64,000 nucleotides of DNA from Pararoseomonas baculiformis (GCF_017813395.1 NZ_JAGIZB010000001.1:186001-250000), one strand, 5' to 3'. Shown: positions 16,344 to 25,569, numbered from the stretch's first letter. Made by a program: numbers and translations. The notes: a model not told the origin generated them from the sequence alone.

Positions 16344-19160
16344 CTATCCGTGCGCCCCGCATTCCATCGAAACCACCGCGCTCGCCTCCCTCACCATCGC
16401 GAAGAGATCGCGCAGGGGCTCCATCAGCTCCGCATGCTCGCGGCCATAGCCGCCACGGCGCGGCGAGGGCGGCTCTCCGTAATCGAGCGCGGCGCTGGGC
16501 GGCTCATGCGCCGGGAAGACGGAATCGAGCAGCGTCGCCGCCTCTTCCACATCCAGGCGCAGCAGGCGGCGCAGCAGCCCGTCCCGCGTCACGCCGTGGC
16601 GCGGGGAGAATTCGGGGATGTTCACGGCGCGTAGCCAGATCCGGTGGACCAGCAGCAGCCGCACCGCATGCACGGCGAAAAGCCGGTCCGACATGCGGGG
16701 CTGTTCCCCGTCATCGCCGGGCCATGCGCCGCGCAGGGCACTGTCATCGGCGAGCAGGCGGCGGAAGGTGCGGCGGACGGAATCGCCCAGGCCCTGCTCC
16801 TCCAGCGCCGTCGCCACCGCGCCGAGTGCCGAGGCGTTCGACGGGCTGCGCGCATGGGCCGCGCGGTCCAGCCACATGCCCGGATCCAGCGTGGCGACAT
16901 AGCCGCGCAGGATGTCCGGATCGGACAGGCTGAGCCCGGCCCGCGCGAAGGCCATGGCGCCCGCGAAGCGCGGCGATTTCCGCAGCAGCTCCGCGAAGCC
17001 CTCCGGCTCGCGCGAGGCATTGGCGCCCAGGCCATGCGTCAGGTTCGCCAGGAAGCCGAGCTGCTGCAGCACCGCGTTGTTCGGGATGGCGCGCAGCTCG
17101 CGCGGGTGGCGGATGGCGGCGGGGCCGCCCGTGTCGCTCTGGCGCGCGGCGGGGCGTGATCCCGTGCGGTCCAGAAGGGCCGGGCCGAAGCCGCCGAGAA
17201 GGCCGGCATAGCCCGGGTCCTCCACCAGCCCGGCCATGGCGCCGCGCATGCCGGCGAAGAGATCGGCGGCGAAGCCGGCCTCGGCATAGACAAGGTCCGT
17301 CACCTCGCCCGGCGGCGGGGCGAAGGCGTGTTCCGCGATGCGGGCCACCGCGGCATGGGCCAGGGCGGGCGTGCCGAAGAGCTGATAGCCATCCCCGCCC
17401 TGGAAGCTCGTCTCCAGCCGCGTGGGGGTGCGGTGCGCGGCGAAGGCCGCGCGCGCGGCGGGCGGGTCGAGATAGTCGAAGCGCGCGGCGAGGCCGTCGG
17501 GATGGCCACCGCGGCCCAGCCCTTCGCCATGCGTGTCGAACAGCACCACTTCGAGATCCGCGAGGCCGTGGCGGGCGAGGAGATCAGCCACGCGCAGCTT
17601 CAGGCGCTCGATCAGGTGCGAGGCGGCGGGCTGGCCCACATAGCGGCCCGAATCCGAATAGCCGAATTGCAGGCAGAGCCGCCCGAGGCCGCGCAGATAG
17701 GCGCGCCAATGCGGGGAGCGCAGCGCCTCCTCGATCACGCGCTCGCCACGGCGCTCCAGCGCCTCAGCGGTCTCGAAAAGCGGGCTGATCTCGACATGCC
17801 GCTCCACCCCGCAGAGCCGCGCGACGAGAAGCGCGGCGAGAAGGGTGAAGCCGCTCTCCGTCTCCGCCACGAGGAAGCGCACGGGCTGCGAGGCGTCGAT
17901 ATGCTTGGCGATCTGCGCCACCGTCATCATCAGCCGCATGGCGCTGGCGGACTCCGAGAGGAGGCCGCCCGTGTCCACGGGCTCCGGCCTCGCCTCGTCC
18001 AGCGCGGCGTTGATCGCGCCGAACAGCGCGCGGCGCCGGGCGGCGTCATCCGGCGCGCCGCCGAGATCGGGCGCGCGCAGCCGCGCGGCATTGTGCAGCT
18101 GCGCCGAGTTCAGCCGCACATGGGTATGGGCGAGGGAGAGCCCATGCGCCACCAGCCCGGCGCGCGCGACACAGAGGGCGAGGCGCGCCTGGTCGTCCGG
18201 CGCGGCCGCGATGGCGCCGCCGAACAGTTCCAGCAGCGGCTCGGGCGTGGTCAGCGCATCCTCCCGCCTTCCGACCAGGAGATGGGCAAAGCGCTGCGCC
18301 GCCTCGGGCTCCGGCGCGCCGGGCGGCGGGCAGGCGGCGATCTGCATGCGCACGGCCTCCAGCGCCAGGGCGAGGCGATCCCGCAGGGGCTGCGTGCCCT
18401 CCGGCGGCAGGGCGGCGATCTGCGCCTCCAGCCGGGCCAGGCCGAGTTCCTTCATCCGCAGCCGCAGCCGCAGCGTGTCCTGCCAGCCGATATCGGTGCG
18501 CCCATCCGTGTCGTAGCCGACCCAGGACGAGAGGATGACAGGGGTGGGCACCAGGCTCCGCCAGCGATCCGGCCAGGTTTCGCGCGCTACGCCGAGGAAG
18601 GCGGCGGCCAGCCGGTCCAGCGCGTCCCGCCCGTTGGTGATGGCCGCCACGGCCTGGGAGAACTCCTCCTCCAGGTCCGGCGGCACGGGGCGCAGAGGAA
18701 GGCCTTCCGGCACGGGGCCGCCCGAGGCTGCCTCCGCCAGGGCGTGGTTGGTGGCGCGCGGCAGGGAGAAGGTGGGGTGGGCGGTGAAGACCGCCGCGGC
18801 GCGGGGGCGCTCGCAGGCGGCGCGGAAGGCGGCGAAGGGCACGGGGCTGTCGGCGGGATCCGGGCGGGCGGCGCGCTGCGCCACCGCGATCAGCGCGGCA
18901 TCGGTGGCGGCCGCATCCGTGCCGCCCACCTGGCGCCCGAGGCGGGCCGCGCGGTCGGCAAAGGCCAGGTCGCCGATCCGCCGCAGGGCCTCCCGCAGCG
19001 TGGGCAGGTCCAGCTCCCCGCTATCCAGCCGGCGACTGAGGGTGAGAGCCATGGCCAGGGCGGGGCTGGCGAAGGGATCGCCATCCGCCTGGGCGCGGGC
19101 GGCGGCGGCCAGGGCCGGCAGGTCGGGCGTTGGATCCTGCCGCTTCGCGGGTTTGGCCAT
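16344..19160 (-). CDS. ppc: divergent phosphoenolpyruvate carboxylase
   Basis: A 938-residue PEPC-family protein; the usual enzyme (880-950 residues) carboxylates PEP to oxaloacetate to refill the TCA cycle. Family blocks in order are VFTAHPTFSLPR, SSWVGYDTDGRTD, QFGYSDSGRYVG, FDTHGEGLGRGGHP, SFQGGDGYQLFG and GSRPAARQ. Compared with the textbook enzyme, TAHPTE has become TAHPTF, the Lys of SDSxKDAG is Arg, and FHGRGGxxGRGG has lost its first His and Arg, keeping only GRGG. It is therefore either a distinct PEPC subfamily or of altered activity. The ATG at 19160 begins MAKPAKRQD; longer frames upstream are not protein-like. Confidence 0.82.
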   Translation of the reverse strand: MAKPAKRQDPTPDLPALAAAARAQADGDPFASPALAMALTLSRRLDSGELDLPTLREALRRIGDLAFADRAARLGRQVGGTDAAATDAALIAVAQRAARPDPADSPVPFAAFRAACERPRAAAVFTAHPTFSLPRATNHALAEAASGGPVPEGLPLRPVPPDLEEEFSQAVAAITNGRDALDRLAAAFLGVARETWPDRWRSLVPTPVILSSWVGYDTDGRTDIGWQDTLRLRLRMKELGLARLEAQIAALPPEGTQPLRDRLALALEAVRMQIAACPPPGAPEPEAAQRFAHLLVGRREDALTTPEPLLELFGGAIAAAPDDQARLALCVARAGLVAHGLSLAHTHVRLNSAQLHNAARLRAPDLGGAPDDAARRRALFGAINAALDEARPEPVDTGGLLSESASAMRLMMTVAQIAKHIDASQPVRFLVAETESGFTLLAALLVARLCGVERHVEISPLFETAEALERRGERVIEEALRSPHWRAYLRGLGRLCLQFGYSDSGRYVGQPAASHLIERLKLRVADLLARHGLADLEVVLFDTHGEGLGRGGHPDGLAARFDYLDPPAARAAFAAHRTPTRLETSFQGGDGYQLFGTPALAHAAVARIAEHAFAPPPGEVTDLVYAEAGFAADLFAGMRGAMAGLVEDPGYAGLLGGFGPALLDRTGSRPAARQSDTGGPAAIRHPRELRAIPNNAVLQQLGFLANLTHGLGANASREPEGFAELLRKSPRFAGAMAFARAGLSLSDPDILRGYVATLDPGMWLDRAAHARSPSNASALGAVATALEEQGLGDSVRRTFRRLLADDSALRGAWPGDDGEQPRMSDRLFAVHAVRLLLVHRIWLRAVNIPEFSPRHGVTRDGLLRRLLRLDVEEAATLLDSVFPAHEPPSAALDYGEPPSPRRGGYGREHAELMEPLRDLFAMVREASAVVSMECGAHG

Positions 19161-19297
19161 GGTCGGACTCCGCTGCTCCTGCCCAGGGCAAGGCCGCCGG
19201 GCAGGTGATGCTGCAGCCGCGAAGGGGTTTGGCAAAGCCCTTCCCCCCCGCACAAAGCCGAGGGCGCGGCCTCGTGATGCCAGGCTGGCCGGCGCCG

Positions 19298-21004
19298 CTA
19301 CATGGCCATGGCATAGGCCGGGCGGCGGGGATCGGCGGCGCCCATCTTCACGCCGGTGGCGGGATCGTAGCGCACCGCTTCCACGCTGCCCGCCAGCCAG
19401 GTCCATTCCGGCCAGTCCTGGATTTCGTGCCCGAGCGCGCGCAGCGCATCGCGCGTCGCGGCGGGGATGCGGCCTTCCACCGCGAGGCGGCCGGGGAAGT
19501 AGTCATAGGGCGCGAAGGAGGAGGGGAAGGAATAGGTCGCCACGCGCGGCGCCTCCACCGCTTCCTGCAGGTCCATGCCGAAATGCAGGTGGTTCAGGAT
19601 CACCTGCAGCATGGCCTGGATCTGCACATCGCCGCCCGGGGTGCCGAGCGGGATGACGGCGCCTTCCCGCGTCACCACCAGCGCCGGGTTCGGCGTCAGG
19701 CGCGGCCGCGCGCCGGGGCGCACGCCGCAAGGATGCGCGGGATCCGGGCGGGACTGGGTGCCGCGCGGGGAAGCGACGAAGCCCAGGCCGGGGATGACGG
19801 GGACGTTCCATGTGCCGTCCGAAGGCGTGGCGGAGAAGGCGTTGCCCTCGCGGTCCACCACGGCGACATAGGAGGTGTCGGGCTCGATCGCCGCGACCAG
19901 CCGCTCGCTGCGCTCATGCTTGCCCGTGCCGTCGTTCAGCCGGGGGCCGGGCATGCCGGGATGCGCGCGCTCCGGGTCGATCGCCGCGGCGCGCGCGGCC
20001 AGGTGGTCCTCGCCCAGAAGCGCCTCCAGCGGCACATCGCGGAAGGCTGGATCGCCGAAATGGTATTCACGGTCCGCCATCGCCACCTTCAGGCATTCGG
20101 CCAGCAGGTGCAGGTAGTCCGGGCTGTTATGCGCCATGCCGTCGAAGCCGGCCTTCTCCATCAGCAGCAGCGCTTCCAGAAGAGCCGGGCCCTGGCACCA
20201 GGGGCCGCTTGTCGTCACCTGGTGGCCGCGCCAGCCGCGCGTGACGGCGGGCTCAATGCGGGAGCGGAAACCCGCCAGGTCGCTGGCCGAGAGATAGCCG
20301 CCCTGCTCCTTCATGAAGGCCACGATGCGCTGCGCGATCTCGCCCTTGTAGAAGGCGTCATGCGCGGCCTGGAGCCCGGCCTCCCGCCCGCCCTTCGCCG
20401 CCGCGCGGCGGTCCTCATCGGCCATGTGGCGGATGGTGGCGGCAAGGTCCTTCTGGACGAACAGCTCTCCCACGGCATGCGGCTTGCCGCCAGGGAGGAA
20501 GATCGCCGCGTTCGTCGGGAAGCCGGCATAGTCCTTCGCGTGCGAGGCGATGCTCTCCGCGAACATGGGATAGACCGGGAAGCCTTCCTCCGCGAAGCGG
20601 ATGGCGGCGCCGGCCACATCGGCGAAGCCCATGGTGCCGTGCCGTTGCAGCGCGGTGATCCAGGCATCCGGTGCGGCCGGCACCACGGTGCGCAGCACGC
20701 CGCGCGGCATCTTGCCGCCATGCTCGCGCATGAAGATGTCCCGCGGCAGGGACATGGGCCAATGGCCCAGCCCCGCGATGCTCTCGACCCGCCCATCGGC
20801 GCGGCGGATCAGGATGGGCGCGACACCGCCGAAATTCACGATGTCCGGCTGCACCACGCCCAGGACGAGCCCTGCCGCCACGCCGGCATCGATGGCGTTG
20901 CCGCCCGCTTCCAGGATCGCGAGCCCGGCACCGGTGGCGAGGTAATGCCCGGCGCTGACCGCGTGGCGCGGGCCGGAGACGAGGGGGCGGGTGGTGGTGC
21001 TCAC
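19298..21004 (-). CDS. gamma-glutamyltransferase family protein
   Basis: A 568-residue Ntn-hydrolase precursor of the gamma-glutamyltranspeptidase family. The self-processing nucleophile is Thr377 in DTSYVAVVDREGNAF, which would split the protein into large and small subunits; GTPGGDVQIQA lies in the small subunit. The N-terminus lacks an obvious signal peptide, so it may be cytoplasmic. The GTG start at 21004 overlaps the stop of the binding-protein gene (GTGA), so the two are co-translated. Such enzymes transfer or hydrolyse gamma-glutamyl groups of glutathione or related amides; some relatives act on other acyl substrates. Confidence 0.9.
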   Translation of the reverse strand: MSTTTRPLVSGPRHAVSAGHYLATGAGLAILEAGGNAIDAGVAAGLVLGVVQPDIVNFGGVAPILIRRADGRVESIAGLGHWPMSLPRDIFMREHGGKMPRGVLRTVVPAAPDAWITALQRHGTMGFADVAGAAIRFAEEGFPVYPMFAESIASHAKDYAGFPTNAAIFLPGGKPHAVGELFVQKDLAATIRHMADEDRRAAAKGGREAGLQAAHDAFYKGEIAQRIVAFMKEQGGYLSASDLAGFRSRIEPAVTRGWRGHQVTTSGPWCQGPALLEALLLMEKAGFDGMAHNSPDYLHLLAECLKVAMADREYHFGDPAFRDVPLEALLGEDHLAARAAAIDPERAHPGMPGPRLNDGTGKHERSERLVAAIEPDTSYVAVVDREGNAFSATPSDGTWNVPVIPGLGFVASPRGTQSRPDPAHPCGVRPGARPRLTPNPALVVTREGAVIPLGTPGGDVQIQAMLQVILNHLHFGMDLQEAVEAPRVATYSFPSSFAPYDYFPGRLAVEGRIPAATRDALRALGHEIQDWPEWTWLAGSVEAVRYDPATGVKMGAADPRRPAYAMAM

Positions 21005-22608
21005 TGCGCGGGCCTCGCCTGCTGGGCCAGCAGCTGCTCATCCATGCGCGGTTCGTAGACCACGCCCCGCTTCGCGGCGACCAGCGTGACCTGGTTGTAC
21101 ATGGGGATGATCGGCGCGCGGTCGATCGCGGTGCGCATCACTTGGCGCAGCCCTTCCTCGCGCCCCTCTCCGCGGCGCGTGATGGCGGCCTGGATGGCCT
21201 GGTCCATCTCCGGCTCGGAGAAGCTGCCGCGATTTCCCTGGCCATAGGCCTCGCGCACATTGCGCGTGTGCACGGCGGTGGAGAGGATATAGGCCGCATC
21301 GCGCGAGGATGAGAGCGAGAGGCCGAAGAGGATCACGGGATACTCGTTCTTCCCTTCCACCGTGCGCGGGAAGAAGACGGTTCCGGGCATGGTTTCCACC
21401 TTCGCCTGGAAGCCCGCGCGGGTGAACATCTGGCCCACCGCCTGGCAGACCCGCGCATCGTTGACGAAGCGGTTGTTGGAGCAGGCGACGGTCAGGCCGA
21501 AGCCGCGCGGATAGCCCGCTTCCGCCAGGAGCCGCCTCGCGCCTTCGGGATCCGCGGCCGGCACGGCGAGACCAGGGTCGTAGGCGCCGAATTGCTGCGG
21601 CACCATCTGGCCCGTGGGCACCGCCTGCCCGTCCAGCGCGCGGGTGGCCAGCGCCGTGCGGTCCAGCGCCATGGAAAGGGCGCGGCGCACGCGCAGGTCG
21701 CGCAGCGGGTTGTGGTCCAGCGGCTTGCCATCGGCATCCGTCAGCATCGCCAGCCGCTCGGCGCCCACATGCGGGATGAGGTACATGATGCGGTCGGAGT
21801 TGCGGCGGAAAACGCTCACGCGCGGCTCGCGCTCCAGCCGCGCCACGTCGCCGGGCGGCATGCTCTCGATCAGGTCCACATCGCCCGAGAGAAGCGCGGC
21901 CAGGCGCGCGGCATCATTGCCGATGACGCGCAGCTCCACCTTCCCATAGGCCGGCGCGGGGCCCCAATAGGTCGAGTTGCGCTCCAGCGACATGCCCTCG
22001 GAGCCGCGCATCTGCACCAGGCGGAAGGGGCCGGTGCCGATCGCCGCCTTGCCATTGTTGAAATCGGCCGTGCTGGCGCCGGCCGGCGTGCCGTCCCCCC
22101 GCGCGGCGATGTGGGAGACGACGAAGATATTGGTCAGCTGCCCCATCAGCGTGGGGTTGGGCCGGTCCGTCCGGATCCGCACGGTGAAGGGATCCACCAC
22201 CTCCACCGCGGCGATGGTGCGAAGGTTGGAGGTGTAGGGGCCGGGATTGTTCGGCACGGCGCGCACGCGCGCGATGGAGAAGGCGATGTCCTCGGCCGTG
22301 AAAGGGCTGCCATCGTGGAAGGTCACGCCCTGGCGCAGCTTCAACAGCCAGGTGGTGTCGTCCGGCGCTTCCCAGGATTCCACGAGGCCCGGCACGAAGC
22401 GGCTTTCGGAATCGCGGTTGATGACGCTGTCATAGATGTGGCGCGCCGCCGCCATGTTGGGGCCGACGAAGAGAAAATGCGGATCGATCCCGAAGGGCGA
22501 CTCCACCGCGACGGTCAGGCTGGCGGGTGCCGGCTGCGCTCCTGCTCCCGTTGCGAAGAATGCCGCGACGGAAAGGGCCAAGCCGCCCAGAAGCCTGCGT
22601 GTTCTCAT
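21001..22608 (-). CDS. ABC transporter substrate-binding protein, family 5 (peptide/opine type)
   Basis: A 535-residue periplasmic solute-binding protein. The signal peptide MRTRRLLGGLALSVAAFFAT ends near GAQPAPA. SBP family 5 signatures include LVESWEAPDDTTWLLKLRQG, VTFHDGSPFTAEDIAFS and VRRALSMALDRTAL. It probably binds a peptide or a gamma-glutamyl compound, since it is translationally coupled to gamma-glutamyltransferase. No permease or ATPase genes accompany it, so it must share a transporter encoded elsewhere. The ATG at 22608 was chosen; an in-frame ATG five codons upstream is possible. Confidence 0.9.
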   Translation of the reverse strand: MRTRRLLGGLALSVAAFFATGAGAQPAPASLTVAVESPFGIDPHFLFVGPNMAAARHIYDSVINRDSESRFVPGLVESWEAPDDTTWLLKLRQGVTFHDGSPFTAEDIAFSIARVRAVPNNPGPYTSNLRTIAAVEVVDPFTVRIRTDRPNPTLMGQLTNIFVVSHIAARGDGTPAGASTADFNNGKAAIGTGPFRLVQMRGSEGMSLERNSTYWGPAPAYGKVELRVIGNDAARLAALLSGDVDLIESMPPGDVARLEREPRVSVFRRNSDRIMYLIPHVGAERLAMLTDADGKPLDHNPLRDLRVRRALSMALDRTALATRALDGQAVPTGQMVPQQFGAYDPGLAVPAADPEGARRLLAEAGYPRGFGLTVACSNNRFVNDARVCQAVGQMFTRAGFQAKVETMPGTVFFPRTVEGKNEYPVILFGLSLSSSRDAAYILSTAVHTRNVREAYGQGNRGSFSEPEMDQAIQAAITRRGEGREEGLRQVMRTAIDRAPIIPMYNQVTLVAAKRGVVYEPRMDEQLLAQQARPAQ

Positions 22609-22664
22609 GCCAAGGAGCCCCATCCCGGCGCGAAGGCGCCGCATCCGGGGCGGAAGGCTAGGCC

Positions 22665-23021
22665 CTAGGCCGCCTTTGCCGCCAGCCCCCCCATGACATG
22701 CTGGTCGCCCCATTCCTTCAGCGCCCGGATCACCGGCGCCAGGCTGCGGCCGCGCTCGGAAAGGCTGTATTCCACCCGCGGCGGCACCTCGGCATAGACG
22801 CGGCGGGTGATCAGCCCATCCGCCTCCAACTCCCTGAGCTGGTTGGTCAGCATGCGCTGGGTGACGTTGGGCAGGCGCCGCCGGATCTCGTTGAAGCGCA
22901 TCGTCCCCTCCCCGAGATGGTGCAGGATCACGCCCTTCCACTTGCCGTCGATCAGGGCGAGCGTTGCCTCCACCGCGCAGCCCGGACTGCAGGCCAGGGA
23001 TTGGTGCCGGGTGCGGGCCAT
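22665..23021 (-). CDS. HxlR-family transcriptional regulator
   Basis: A 118-residue winged-helix regulator. It has the typical HxlR layout: Cys11 and Cys15 in CSPGCAVEATL, then LIDGKWKGVILHHL, RFNEIRRRLPNVTQRMLTNQ and VYAEVPPRVEYSLSERG. Characterised relatives (YodB, HypR, QorR) sense quinones or electrophiles through an N-terminal Cys and control neighbouring oxidoreductases. This gene is divergent from a zinc-type alcohol/quinone oxidoreductase with 100 bp between starts, which fits that model. The ATG at 23021 has AAGGA upstream; a GTG one codon earlier is less likely. Confidence 0.92.
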   Translation of the reverse strand: MARTRHQSLACSPGCAVEATLALIDGKWKGVILHHLGEGTMRFNEIRRRLPNVTQRMLTNQLRELEADGLITRRVYAEVPPRVEYSLSERGRSLAPVIRALKEWGDQHVMGGLAAKAA

Positions 23022-23121
23022 CACGGTATCCTTTTCGACACTATGGGCTTTGAATGTGCGTTCTTGCGGGTATTGACGCTATCGCGCATCTCGGCTGCCA
23101 GCAACGGAATGGAGATGCGCC

Positions 23122-24144
23122 ATGCGCGCCATCGGCTACGCGAAGACCCTGCCCATCACGGAAGCCGAATCCCTGGTGGATATCGATCTACCCGCCCCGG
23201 AACCCCGCGGGCGCGACCTGCTGGTGGAGGTGCGCGCCGTCTCGGTGAACCCTGTGGACACCAAGGTCCGCATGCGCGCCGGGCCGGATGCGGGGCAGCA
23301 CAAGGTGCTGGGCTGGGACGCGGCCGGCATCGTGAAGGCCGTGGGCCCGGATGCCACCCGTTTCCGTCCGGGCGACGCTGTTTTCTATGCCGGTGACCTG
23401 ACCCGCCCCGGCACCAATGCCGAACTGCACCTGGTGGATGAGCGGATCGTCGGCGCCAAGCCGGCGAGCCTGGGCTTCGCCGAGGCCGCCGCCCTGCCGC
23501 TGACCGCCATCACCGCCTGGGAAGCCCTGTTCGACCGGCTGCAGGTGAAGGCCCATACGGTGCCGGGCGCCGCACGGGCCATCCTCATCATCGGCGGCGC
23601 GGGCGGGGTTGGCTCCATTGCCATCCAGCTTGCGCGCAAGCTGACGGATCTTACCGTCATCGCCACCGCCTCCCGTCCGGAGACGCGGGAATGGGTGCTG
23701 GAACTGGGCGCCCATCATGTGGTGGACCATTCGAAGCCGCTGGCCGCGGAGGTGGCGGCGCTGGGCATCGGCGCCCCGGCTTTCGTCTTCTCCACCACCC
23801 AGACCGACCGGCACCTGGCGCAGATCGCGGAGCTGATCGCACCGCAGGGCCGCTTCGCCCTGATCGACGATCCCGCCACGCTCGATGTCTCCCTGCTGAA
23901 GCGAAAGAGCGTCTCCCTGCACTGGGAGTTCATGTTCACCCGCTCCATGTTCGGCACGGCCGATATCGCGGAGCAGGCGGCGCTGCTGGACGAGGTTTCG
24001 CGGCTGGTGGATGCGGGCACGCTCCGCACCACGCTGGGCGAGAGCTTCGGCACGATCAGCGCCGCCAATCTCCGCCGCGCCCATGCACTGATCGAGAGCG
24101 GCAAGGCGCGCGGCAAGGTCGTGCTGGAGGGCTTCGGGGCCTGA
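23122..24144 (+). CDS. zinc-type alcohol dehydrogenase/quinone oxidoreductase family (MDR)
   Basis: A 340-residue medium-chain reductase. The N-terminal GroES-like domain has EVRAVSVNPVDTKVRMRAG, and the NADPH-binding Rossmann segment is IIGGAGGVGSIAIQLARKL. The catalytic zinc ligands of true alcohol dehydrogenases are not evident, and the sequence fits the zinc-free quinone oxidoreductase subgroup (ZTA1/YogA type), which reduces quinones or enals with NADPH. The ATG at 23122 has GGAG seven bases upstream. Its divergent HxlR partner is the likely redox-responsive regulator. Confidence 0.92.
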   Translation: MRAIGYAKTLPITEAESLVDIDLPAPEPRGRDLLVEVRAVSVNPVDTKVRMRAGPDAGQHKVLGWDAAGIVKAVGPDATRFRPGDAVFYAGDLTRPGTNAELHLVDERIVGAKPASLGFAEAAALPLTAITAWEALFDRLQVKAHTVPGAARAILIIGGAGGVGSIAIQLARKLTDLTVIATASRPETREWVLELGAHHVVDHSKPLAAEVAALGIGAPAFVFSTTQTDRHLAQIAELIAPQGRFALIDDPATLDVSLLKRKSVSLHWEFMFTRSMFGTADIAEQAALLDEVSRLVDAGTLRTTLGESFGTISAANLRRAHALIESGKARGKVVLEGFGA

Positions 24145-24147
24145 AGC

Positions 24148-24184
24148 CCGGGCCGGGCGCCCCAGCCCGCGGCGCCCGGCCCGG
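24148..24184 (+). terminator. hairpin terminator after the MDR gene
   Basis: A perfect 14-bp stem (24148-24161 with 24171-24184) closes a 9-nt loop four bases after the stop codon. There is no U-tract, but the stem is exceptionally stable. Confidence 0.55.
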
Positions 24185-24255
24185 CAACGCCGCCCCGCCC
24201 GCGGCGTTCACCCCCGGGCCGGGCTACGGTCCAGGCTACCGGGAGGTTTGCAATC

Positions 24256-24453
24256 ATGGGCGACCCGACCAGCACCGGCATTCCGGTGCCCGCCAGCGGC
24301 AGCGGGCGCCCCGGGGACGAGACCGATCCCGCGGCCTCCCAGACCGCGCCGAATACCTGCCCGGCCTGCGGCGGTTCCGGCCGGCTGGAGAACAAGCCCT
24401 GCCCGGAATGTGAAGGCACGGGCATGGTGACCGTGACCGTGGGCGACGCCTGA
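24256..24453 (+). CDS. small DnaJ-type zinc-ribbon protein
   Basis: A 65-residue protein. Residues 1-33 are a disordered, polar leader; residues 35-56 carry two CxxCxGxG units, CPACGGSG (C35, C38) and CPECEGTG (C49, C52), enough to bind one zinc ion as in the DnaJ/HSP40 cysteine-rich domain. No J-domain is present. GGGAGG at 24241-24246 with 9-nt spacing supports the ATG. Similar stand-alone mini zinc-ribbons are usually annotated as molecular chaperone DnaJ fragments or as hypothetical; the function is unknown. Confidence 0.75.
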   Translation: MGDPTSTGIPVPASGSGRPGDETDPAASQTAPNTCPACGGSGRLENKPCPECEGTGMVTVTVGDA

Positions 24454-24543
24454 CGCCCGCCAAGGGGTGACGCCTCCCCCGGGGCTGGGCCAGTATGGAC
24501 GCGCAGGACCGGCCCGGAACGAGGCCGGCGAGGAGACACGCCC

Positions 24544-25548
24544 ATGCTGAGCCGACGCCAATTCGGCGGCCGATCCGCCGCCCTTACCCTTTCCGCCGCC
24601 GGGGCCGCGCTGTCCCGCCCCGCCCTGGCGCAGGGCCGCTTCCCGGACCGGCCGATCACCATCGTCGTGCCCTTCGCCCCCGGCGGCGCCAATGACCTGG
24701 CCGGGCGCCTGCTGGCCGACCGCATGGGCCCGCTGCTGCACCCCGAGGGCAGGGTGCTGGTGGAGAACCGCCCGGGCGGCGGCAGCGCGATCGGCGCGGA
24801 ATATGTCCGGCGCGCCCGGCCCGATGGCTACACGCTGCTGGTCGGCTCCGCCTCCACCCTCGCCGTGGCGCCCGCCGCCGGCGCCAGCGCGGCGCGCTAC
24901 CACCCCACCCAGGACTTCACGCCGCTCACCGTCGTGGGAACCAGCCCGCTGGGCGTGGTGGTGCCCACCAATTCCGGCGTCACGACGCTGAAGCAGCTCG
25001 TGGACAGGCTGAAGGCCGAGCCGGGGCGCGTCACCTATGCCTCCTCGGGCGTCGGCGGCGTCTCGCATCTGGGCGCCGACTACCTGGCCAACCTGGCCGG
25101 CACCTCCGCGCAGCACATTCCCTATCGCGGCGGATCGCAGACCGCGGAATCGCTGATCAAGGGCGAGACGCTCTATGCCGTGGACCAGCTCGGCTCCGTG
25201 GTCGGCCAGATCCGGGACGGGGCGTTGCGCCTGCTGGCCGTGACCACGCGCACGCGCGATTCCAACTTCCCCGATGTTCCCACCGTGGCGGAGGCCGCGC
25301 TGCCGGATTACGAGCTGACGACCTGGACCGCGATGGTCGGGCCGAAGGACCTGCCGGACGAGGTGGCGCAGGCGCTGAGCAAGGCCGCCAACGCGGCGCT
25401 GGCCGAGCCGCGCGTGCGCGAGAGGCTGGAGAGCACCGGCACCACCCCGATGCTGGACAGCACGCCGGCTTCCACCCGGGCCTTCCTGGATCGCGAATAC
25501 GCGCTGTACCAGAACATCGTGAAGCGGATCGGGCTGAAGCTCGACTAG
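24544..25548 (+). CDS. Bug/TctC-family tripartite tricarboxylate transporter receptor
   Basis: A 334-residue periplasmic binding protein. The twin-arginine-like leader MLSRRQFGGRSAALTLSAAG is followed by ITIVVPFAPGGANDLAGRL, the Bug loop motif, and the typical VENRPGGGSAIGAEYV and IPYRGG segments. Bug receptors bind carboxylates or aromatic and nicotinate-like acids in the periplasm. No TctA/TctB membrane genes are nearby, as is common for these expanded families. It lies upstream of an alpha/beta hydrolase at the edge of the nicotinate locus, so a related substrate is conceivable but not shown. Confidence 0.92.
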   Translation: MLSRRQFGGRSAALTLSAAGAALSRPALAQGRFPDRPITIVVPFAPGGANDLAGRLLADRMGPLLHPEGRVLVENRPGGGSAIGAEYVRRARPDGYTLLVGSASTLAVAPAAGASAARYHPTQDFTPLTVVGTSPLGVVVPTNSGVTTLKQLVDRLKAEPGRVTYASSGVGGVSHLGADYLANLAGTSAQHIPYRGGSQTAESLIKGETLYAVDQLGSVVGQIRDGALRLLAVTTRTRDSNFPDVPTVAEAALPDYELTTWTAMVGPKDLPDEVAQALSKAANAALAEPRVRERLESTGTTPMLDSTPASTRAFLDREYALYQNIVKRIGLKLD

Positions 25549-25569
25549 GCTACGGCCATCTTGCGACGG

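Noticed and set aside
24544-25548. Bug receptor as the nicotinate importer
   Set aside because: It is on the opposite strand from the nic operon, lacks the TetR-type palindrome, and the Liv-type system is a better candidate.
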